Below, piece by piece: positions 20,182 to 25,004 of a DNA stretch of 25,004 nt. The translations under genes and the position numbers were made by a program. The stretch lies in the IMG/VR virus record IMGVR_UViG_3300025070_000215, positions 1-25,004 of that record; one strand, given 5' to 3'. The notes under the pieces were generated by a model. That model saw only the letters and a list, made by a program, of their open reading frames with translations, was not told the DNA's origin and did no database searches. The DNA is from a virus. Numbering within the stretch: the first letter of the stretch is position 1; each line of letters begins with the position of its first letter.

Positions 20182-22313
20182 TATTCTTCTCCTTGGTTTT
20201 GAAATTCTTTTTCAACAATTTTCGAGATCATCTCGTCTTTGCTCATTTTCTTAACCTTATCTATGTCGGCATCGCTTTCATGCTTTTGATAAAGTTTCAT
20301 CAATTCCACTGGCGGCATTGTTTTAAGTTCATTATATCTGTTTGCAACTTCATCAGATTTTTCTTCTGTTTTAGTTGTTTCTGCAAGTCTCTTACTTAGG
20401 GTATTCTTAAATTTGGTTTTAAAAGAACTTTCTTTAAACACAACTGGTACAGATATAGATGCTTGCGTTTTAGGATCAAGAATCATCATACGTTCTTTAC
20501 CCTTTGTTGCATTCTTAAAGTCTTTGTGAACCTTGCGGAAGTCTTTCTTAGAGATATGGACTTTACCGCCCTTGTACTCATAGTTTTTTGCTTCTTCTAA
20601 TTCTGGTTCAGTATTGACTGTTTCTTTCTTGTCCCAAGGCGCCTTCTTAAGAGTTACTTTTGATTTACCCTTTTTAGAAGTCGCAGATACCTTTGCAAGT
20701 TTTTTTGCAAGTGCCATCTTTTTAGATTCTGTGTGGTAACCTTTGTTATCACAATGATCACAACCTTTACCTCCGCACTCAGGGCACTCCACCTTCTCTT
20801 CGTTCTGTCTCTTTAGAACTGCAGCGACTTGTGGATGGTCTGACAAACCCTTTTTGATTTTATCGATTGCCTTGACTGCACCTGTCATGTTACCACCAGC
20901 ATATCTTTTATCTGATGCAACACCAATTGCCATCTTAACCTCTTTAGGTGAGAATGACATTTTCTCATCAAGTGTTTCCTCATTCAAAGGACGACCCATT
21001 ATTTTATCAGATGCCTTTTGACTTAGAGGTTTTTTGAGTTTAACAATCTTCAGAGTGTTCTTATCTTTGATTGACATAGGTGGACGTTGTGCAGATGCTT
21101 TAGATTGTTTAACACCATCTTCAGATGATGCCATTGCAACAACTTTGTTACCGTCTGCAGTGTTGATAAGCGCATGAGTGTTCTTCATCTCTTCCATGCA
21201 AGAACCTTCATGGACTTTACCACAGTGCTCACACATCTGTGCAGCTTCCTCTAGTTCTTCTTTCTTCAACAACTTCATTGCAACGTTTGCAAGTTGAGTT
21301 GCTTTCATCTTGTCCATCTTCGCCTTGTTCGCATCATTTACTTTGTCGTAAATCTGCGTAACTGCAGAAGCAGTGAACATGTCAACCATAACACCGTCGA
21401 TTTTCATCGCCTGTTTTTTGTCAACGATTTGTTTCATTGCATCAACAGTTTTAGATGCCTCGTCAAGATCGATGTCTTCACAGTTATATTCTTTACCTGC
21501 AAACATAAAGGTCTTTTCACCTTTTGCCTTCGCAGCTTTTGCAGCCATGATAAACCCACGTTTACCTTCTTCGACTTCCGCTTCAGTTACGATAGCCTGT
21601 GGAGAGTAATCCTCACCCATAACCATCTTCTTAACCATTGCATGAAATGCATCATCTGCTTTGACAGGATTCTGAATCTTCTGTCTGATCTTACGGTGTT
21701 CTGGGCCACCATCTAGTTTCTTGTACAGTTTATCAAACGCTTTCTTCTGCGCTGAAGTCATCTCTTTTGCTTCACGAATACTGACACTAAACAACTTTTC
21801 TGCTTGGGGTACACCGATTTGTTTTGCAACTATATCGATGATCTTATCACGTGGTTCTGTATCTTGATCGTTAGTAAACTTCGCAAGACCCTTTGCATCA
21901 CCCTTTTTCATCATCGCCACTGCTTTCATGAAATCTTTCTTATCGATTCCACCAGACTTCTTGGCATATGATTCCAGTTCTTTAGCGGCAGACTTCATGT
22001 CACCTTCACTGAGGTCTACCGCATCAGACTTTTTTACAGATTCGTCTTTCTGATCTTTGGCCATAGCTTTACCGATTGCCTTGCGTCTCTTGTGCAAGAA
22101 CTTATCAGAACTGTCTATATCCCCATCGTTGTCGATATCTTTATCTTTACGATCTTTGAATTTCTTTTTCGCAGCTTTAGGATCTGCTTTGTCCAGACCT
22201 TCGCCGTCATCAGACTTGTCGTTTGATGCGTCTTCTGCTGTGTTCTTTTTCTCTTCTAGTTTCTGGTTCACCAGAGTACCGAAAAGACTGTCTATTTTAT
22301 CTTTAAAGTCCAT
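20181..22313 (-). CDS. Large lysine-rich mosaic protein with repeated LxE junctions
   Basis: 710 aa, very charged. It is a chain of short modules: EF-hand-like DIDNDGDIDSSD (residues 59-70), helices, a GKEYNCEDIDLDEA segment (274-286), CEHCGKVHEGSC (361-372), a CPECGGKGCDHC zinc-knuckle (510-521) resembling DnaJ-type CxxCxG, and a SDKRYAGGNMTGAVKAIDKI module. At most module ends sits a T4 prohead-protease-like (I/L/V)xE followed by a small residue: LSE-G (103), IRE-A (181), VTE-A (244), LDE-A (285), LEE-A (356), LNE-E (445), LDE-K (450), LEE-A (574), LAE-T (645). I infer a protein cut in the maturing head. An AAGGA site precedes the ATG, with a late-like octamer upstream. A purely scaffolding role is an alternative. 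Confidence 0.7.
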   Translation of the reverse strand: MDFKDKIDSLFGTLVNQKLEEKKNTAEDASNDKSDDGEGLDKADPKAAKKKFKDRKDKDIDNDGDIDSSDKFLHKRRKAIGKAMAKDQKDESVKKSDAVDLSEGDMKSAAKELESYAKKSGGIDKKDFMKAVAMMKKGDAKGLAKFTNDQDTEPRDKIIDIVAKQIGVPQAEKLFSVSIREAKEMTSAQKKAFDKLYKKLDGGPEHRKIRQKIQNPVKADDAFHAMVKKMVMGEDYSPQAIVTEAEVEEGKRGFIMAAKAAKAKGEKTFMFAGKEYNCEDIDLDEASKTVDAMKQIVDKKQAMKIDGVMVDMFTASAVTQIYDKVNDANKAKMDKMKATQLANVAMKLLKKEELEEAAQMCEHCGKVHEGSCMEEMKNTHALINTADGNKVVAMASSEDGVKQSKASAQRPPMSIKDKNTLKIVKLKKPLSQKASDKIMGRPLNEETLDEKMSFSPKEVKMAIGVASDKRYAGGNMTGAVKAIDKIKKGLSDHPQVAAVLKRQNEEKVECPECGGKGCDHCDNKGYHTESKKMALAKKLAKVSATSKKGKSKVTLKKAPWDKKETVNTEPELEEAKNYEYKGGKVHISKKDFRKVHKDFKNATKGKERMMILDPKTQASISVPVVFKESSFKTKFKNTLSKRLAETTKTEEKSDEVANRYNELKTMPPVELMKLYQKHESDADIDKVKKMSKDEMISKIVEKEFQNQGEE

Positions 22314-22355
22314 TGTTTTATCCTTAAGGTTATTTGGATCGTTAATTAACTATAT

Positions 22356-22625
22356 CTATTTATGTTCTATAATATTGATGTGAAGTTCGTCAACGCCCTT
22401 TATAAGTCTGTGGTACACACCACGTTCTATTCTGAAGGTTGTTCCCTTTCTGATGAGGAAGGGCAAACATCCGTCGAACTGGAACTGCCATCCGTTCCCA
22501 TCAATGACACGTACTGTTCTGTCGTAATGATCTCTGTGCCAAACATAGTCATCCCGTAAATGGTCAAACCGTCTTGACCCCCCATCATCACGAAATGGCC
22601 TACCAAAAGTAATCTCCGCCACCAC
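22356..22625 (-). CDS. Cupin-like small protein (GTG start)
   Basis: 89 aa. The product contains DDYVWHRDHYDRTVRVIDG, GNGWQFQFDGCLPFLIRK, GTTFRIERGVYHRLIKG and a closing beta strand (DELHINIIE). The H-R-x6-R / YHRLIKG pattern in an all-beta setting resembles small cupin-like proteins of phages. It starts with two GTG codons (22625, 22622) after an AGGA site and overlaps the upstream gene by 26 bases. Substrate or metal are unknown. Confidence 0.62.
   Translation of the reverse strand: MVAEITFGRPFRDDGGSRRFDHLRDDYVWHRDHYDRTVRVIDGNGWQFQFDGCLPFLIRKGTTFRIERGVYHRLIKGVDELHINIIEHK
22357..22364 (-). promoter_or_regulatory. Late-promoter-like octamer before the 710-aa gene
   Basis: CATAAATA on the minus strand, one base off TATAAATA, 43 bases before ATG 22313. 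It overlaps the end of the cupin-like gene. Plausible because other late promoters here have the same geometry, but it carries a mismatch. Confidence 0.5.
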
Positions 22626-22992
22626 TTAATCCTAACTGTTTTGCATATTTCGGTAGACGACACGCCCAATATCCAGGCGTCATCTTATCGGTCTTAGTAT
22701 CACAACTATGACGACTTGCAAATGCACGTGCTGCATCTCTGTCACCAATCTTAGATGTCAATCCACCCTTTTCATCCCCAAATGTTATCTTTCTGACATT
22801 ACCTGTCTTCGGATCCTTTACATAAACAACATACTTTTTGCCATCCCCACTATTTCTTTTTGGAGAGTTGAGTTCTGGTTCTTTCTCTTCACATACGATA
22901 GGATCTATTTCTATCATAGGAGATTCGAGGGGAACTGTTACCCCCTCGTACAAACCAAAATTTTCTACAGTATATTGTTTAAAACGTTTCAC
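22600..22992 (-). CDS. Protein with T4-internal-protein-like N-terminus and phage virion domain
   Basis: 130 aa, GTG start that overlaps the nuclease stop. It opens MKRFKQYTVENFGLYEG, similar to the capsid-targeting sequence of T4 internal proteins (MKTYQEFIAE), with a possible prohead-protease site LYE-G after residue 16. The main domain is GKKYVVYVKDPKTGNVRKIT, then DRDAARAFASRHSCDTKTDK and MTPGYWACRLPKYA, a recurrent marine-phage domain (DUF5872-like, from memory) with two conserved cysteines. It ends in a Gly-rich tail with an aromatic end (GGDYFW). A packaged or virion protein is the best guess. It adjoins an SNase-like nuclease. Confidence 0.65.
   Translation of the reverse strand: MKRFKQYTVENFGLYEGVTVPLESPMIEIDPIVCEEKEPELNSPKRNSGDGKKYVVYVKDPKTGNVRKITFGDEKGGLTSKIGDRDAARAFASRHSCDTKTDKMTPGYWACRLPKYAKQLGLSGGGDYFW
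22926..22948 (-). other. Stem-loop in 5' part of the 130-aa gene
   Basis: CGAGGGG / CCCCTCG, a 7-bp perfect stem with a 9-base loop, 44-66 bases after the start codon. It spans the predicted LYE-G cleavage codons. Confidence 0.4.
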
Positions 22993-23423
22993 TTTACAAC
23001 ACCTTCCAGCATTAGACGTTCTCTGTTCTTCATATGTAACGCCTGAACTTCTTCTTTAGATCCACCAAAGTAAGGGACACAATGCCCTGCGGCGGTCATC
23101 TTTTCAGTGAGTCTTTCCTCACCATCATCTAAGAGGAAGTCTCCCAAGATGCGACCAAACTTACCTTTTTTGTCTTCACCAGACTTATCGATCTCAGTCT
23201 TCAGAATCTGATGACTACCAACAGGCATATGATCTTTTACCCATTTCTTTGCAGCCATACCGAACTTCTTTTCGACCTTATCTCTCGTACGTGACTCTGG
23301 AGTATCAATACCCATAATACGTACACGTTCCTTCTTTAACCATACACCAAAACCTAGATCGATGTCCACATCTACTGTGTCACCGTCTACTACACGAAGG
23401 ATTTTAACTTTGTATTCATACAT
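22989..23423 (-). CDS. Staphylococcal-nuclease-like (thermonuclease) protein
   Basis: 144 aa. KILRVVDGDTVDVDIDLGFG and RVRIMGIDTPESR hold the catalytic residues. Arg35, Asp40 and Glu43 fall on the same numbers as in staphylococcal nuclease, and KFGRILGDFLL carries the second arginine (91). The fold runs to the RLMLEGVVK end. No signal peptide, so it would act in the cytoplasm or in the virion. It degrades DNA or RNA with Ca2+ in the family, but phage homologs may serve in host DNA breakdown. It starts next to the stop of the 51-aa gene. Confidence 0.88.
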   Translation of the reverse strand: MYEYKVKILRVVDGDTVDVDIDLGFGVWLKKERVRIMGIDTPESRTRDKVEKKFGMAAKKWVKDHMPVGSHQILKTEIDKSGEDKKGKFGRILGDFLLDDGEERLTEKMTAAGHCVPYFGGSKEEVQALHMKNRERLMLEGVVK

Positions 23424-23579
23424 TTACTCTGACTTCCACATTGTCCATGCACCGTAGAAGATTGCGGCATATGCGATTAGATCTACAGGAACTAGAATCA
23501 TTGCAACACCTGTTGCAACCAATACTGCTCCATCCCATGTGGTACGTTCAGTTAAACGTTTTGTAATCCAGTTAATCAT
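23424..23579 (-). CDS. Small membrane protein (51 aa)
   Basis: A 51-codon frame beginning MINWITKRLTERTTWDGAVL and containing one or two hydrophobic stretches (AVLVATGVAMILVPVDLIAY, AIFYGAWTMWKS). Its stop codon lies directly before the ATG of the nuclease gene, and a GGGAG site stands upstream. It fills the only gap of more than 100 bases in this part of the window. Small proteins with the WDG...YG-x-W-T-x-W-K-S pattern are familiar in T4-like marine phages. Function unknown; a holin-like role is conceivable but not supported. Confidence 0.68.
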   Translation of the reverse strand: MINWITKRLTERTTWDGAVLVATGVAMILVPVDLIAYAAIFYGAWTMWKSE

Positions 23580-23590
23580 TTAGTTACTCC

Positions 23591-25004
23591 CTATTTTCTT
23601 CTTTGGTTTCGGAGAATGTTTTCTCTAATTCTCTGCGAAAACCTCTGAGGTTCTGTCGTCGGCTTCTCGCCAGGCGTTTCAGTTTTATATTTCTTCGTAG
23701 TCTCTGGTTTCCCCAACTCAAGTACTTTACTCTCTTTCACGTCCAAACCTTCACGAACCATTACAATATCCTTTTCAAATAGTGAAGCTGTTTTTGAAAG
23801 ATCTTCCTGATCTTTGCTCTCTACCATACTGTTAATCATTTTACCTAAATCGTCTTCTGTGATACCACGTTGTGCTTTCACAGAGGCAATCCATTTTTTC
23901 GCCATTGGAGACTTGGGTTCTTTTGCAACCCATTTCTTCATTTGTTTATATGCTTTGGTTGCACCCTTCTCAAAGTCTGCACCTTCTGAGTTATCAACGA
24001 TCTGCATGTTCGCACCAAACAGTGATGAGAACTTACCAATGTTGTTCTGTACTGCATTCCACATCTTGGTTACTTCTTTCGCACCAAGTGTTCTAGAACG
24101 TTTTTCATCACGTGAGATTGCAGTCTCCAAGTTTGTGTTTACGAAGATCATTCCTACTTCATAACCCAACTTCTTAAGTGACATCGCTTGGTTTGCAATT
24201 TTCTCGTAATCCTTACCAGTACCGTCAATTACCAGACCAAGTCTACCTGCGAGTGCAAGTGCCTGTTTTTTGTCAGTAAGTGCTTTCGCCTTTGCACGTG
24301 CATCCTGTCCTTTAGCGGTGAAGATGTCTTCTGGTGTTGGTTTCAAATCAACTTTTTTCAACTGCGCTTCGAAGGCAGGATCTGAGTTGATCAGTTTCAA
24401 TCCCATTGAAGTCAATGCAGTCTTACCAACCATAAATGATTTACCACTGCCTGGCCCACCTGCGAGGAACACTGCCTTAAAGATGCCAGGATCGTTTACA
24501 CCTTCCTCTAGTGTTTCCACTGATTCTACGTAACCCTTGTCACCTTTTTTCTTACCATGATTCATAACCTTTTTACCAAGTGGTGTGAGGTTACCTTTCT
24601 TGTCATACATTTGGTTGACAAGTTTTTTCTCGGCGGCAGTCAGTTCTACTACAAGGTCACCATAAGATTTCTTGTTTGCTTCTGCCTCTTTGATGATGGC
24701 GTCAAACTGATCATCAATGTTTTCTACTTCTTCCCCACGTAATGACGCAAGTGAACGTTGAGTAGATGTCATTGTACGTACTGGTTTCTTACGTCCAGTC
24801 TTTGTACGACCCATAGCATCGTTGTGTGCTCTATCTTTTGCACGTTGAACAGCAATAGAGTCAACACCAATTTTAGGTGCTCTTTTACGTCTAGGTGCTT
24901 CATCCAAGTCTTCCTTGTACATGTTCAGTTCGTATTTTTTACCGTCCATGTTGTACACTTGGATCTGTACAGCTTTCTTACCAGACTTATCCATCAAACG
25001 ATAT
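23591..25004 (-). CDS. Mosaic LxE protein with zeta-toxin-like kinase domain (5' end beyond window)
   Basis: The frame is open to the right edge with no ribosome site before the first ATG (24994), so it is treated as 5'-truncated; 467 codons follow that ATG (residue 1 here). A P-loop kinase domain spans about 165-378: AVFLAGGPGSGKSFMVGKTA (Walker A 179-186), LINSDPAFE, GRLGLVIDGTGKDY, VNTNLETAISRDEKRS and IVDNSEGADFEKG, the order seen in zeta-toxin/AAA kinases. LxE-type sites flank the segments: LDE-A (32), IKE-A (103), LEE-G (164), ITE-D (380). The rest is basic low-complexity sequence. Zeta-like kinases phosphorylate UDP-N-acetylglucosamine or other small substrates; the target here is unknown. 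The domain assignment is good, its role uncertain. Confidence 0.72.
   Translation of the reverse strand, partial: YRLMDKSGKKAVQIQVYNMDGKKYELNMYKEDLDEAPRRKRAPKIGVDSIAVQRAKDRAHNDAMGRTKTGRKKPVRTMTSTQRSLASLRGEEVENIDDQFDAIIKEAEANKKSYGDLVVELTAAEKKLVNQMYDKKGNLTPLGKKVMNHGKKKGDKGYVESVETLEEGVNDPGIFKAVFLAGGPGSGKSFMVGKTALTSMGLKLINSDPAFEAQLKKVDLKPTPEDIFTAKGQDARAKAKALTDKKQALALAGRLGLVIDGTGKDYEKIANQAMSLKKLGYEVGMIFVNTNLETAISRDEKRSRTLGAKEVTKMWNAVQNNIGKFSSLFGANMQIVDNSEGADFEKGATKAYKQMKKWVAKEPKSPMAKKWIASVKAQRGITEDDLGKMINSMVESKDQEDLSKTASLFEKDIVMVREGLDVKESKVLELGKPETTKKYKTETPGEKPTTEPQRFSQRIRENILRNQRRK

Noticed and set aside
20181-22313. DnaJ/Hsp40 identity for the 710-aa protein because of CPECGGKGC
   Set aside because: Only one zinc-knuckle-like CxxC...CxxC is present, with no J domain; the remainder is unlike DnaJ.
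1-25004. tRNA genes, CRISPR arrays, integrase or IS elements
   Set aside because: Intergenic spaces are short, and no cloverleaf, repeat-spacer pattern, transposase or terminal inverted repeat was seen.

Overview
The window looks like part of the genome of a T4-like (straboviral-type) marine myovirus, and its auxiliary genes suggest an alphaproteobacterial host. The T4 affinity rests on these observations: a gp1-like deoxynucleotide kinase, a gp61-like primase (zinc finger plus TOPRIM), a class Ia NrdA/NrdB pair with glutaredoxin, PhoH, a RuvC-like resolvase, a gp67-like acidic core protein, (I/L)xE-type prohead-protease sites, and late promoters with the exact T4 octamer TATAAATA. The host inference rests mainly on a full-length 5-aminolevulinate synthase (ALAS) of the alphaproteobacterial HemA type. 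No rRNA, tRNA, IS element, integrase or CRISPR array was seen. Nearly everything is on the minus strand, tightly packed with ATGA/TAATG overlaps; one small gene lies on the plus strand.

Layout from left to right (the minus strand is read right to left). Positions 1-1678 hold two glycosyltransferases (GT4-like, cut by the window edge, and GT25-like). Positions 1697-5100 hold a small hypothetical, the dNMP kinase, a small membrane protein, the RuvC-like nuclease, a nitroreductase-like protein and a membrane/coiled-coil protein. Positions 5101-5496 hold the plus-strand gene behind a canonical late promoter. Positions 5473-16546 form a long replication and metabolism block. In transcription order it runs: primase, ThyX, NrdA, NrdB, glutaredoxin, ALAS, PP-loop ATPase, DUF454 membrane protein, several small proteins, a second glutaredoxin, PhoH, very small ORFs, DUF6356 and a phosphomannomutase-like HAD protein. 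A perfect sigma-70 promoter stands directly before primase, and a second stands inside the block at 8513-8541.

Positions 16611-25004 hold the late and structural side: a coiled-coil membrane protein, an overlapping spanin pair, the gp67-like protein behind a late promoter, several conserved phage proteins and a probable virion protein. These are followed by a 710-aa mosaic protein strung together by LxE motifs, a cupin-like protein, a protein with a T4-internal-protein-like N-terminus, a staphylococcal-nuclease homolog, a 51-aa membrane protein and a second mosaic protein that contains a zeta-toxin-like kinase domain (cut by the right edge).

The genes fit a simple division. The nrd/thyX/dNMP kinase/Grx set makes DNA precursors, primase and RuvC act on DNA, and ALAS and PMM redirect host tetrapyrrole and sugar metabolism. 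The right end builds the head and may package ejected effector proteins. The most interesting items are the phage ALAS with complete catalytic residues coupled to a PP-loop enzyme, the eukaryotic-type PMM homolog, and the LxE-segmented mosaic proteins including the kinase. All functions are from reading the translated sequence; no database search was run.
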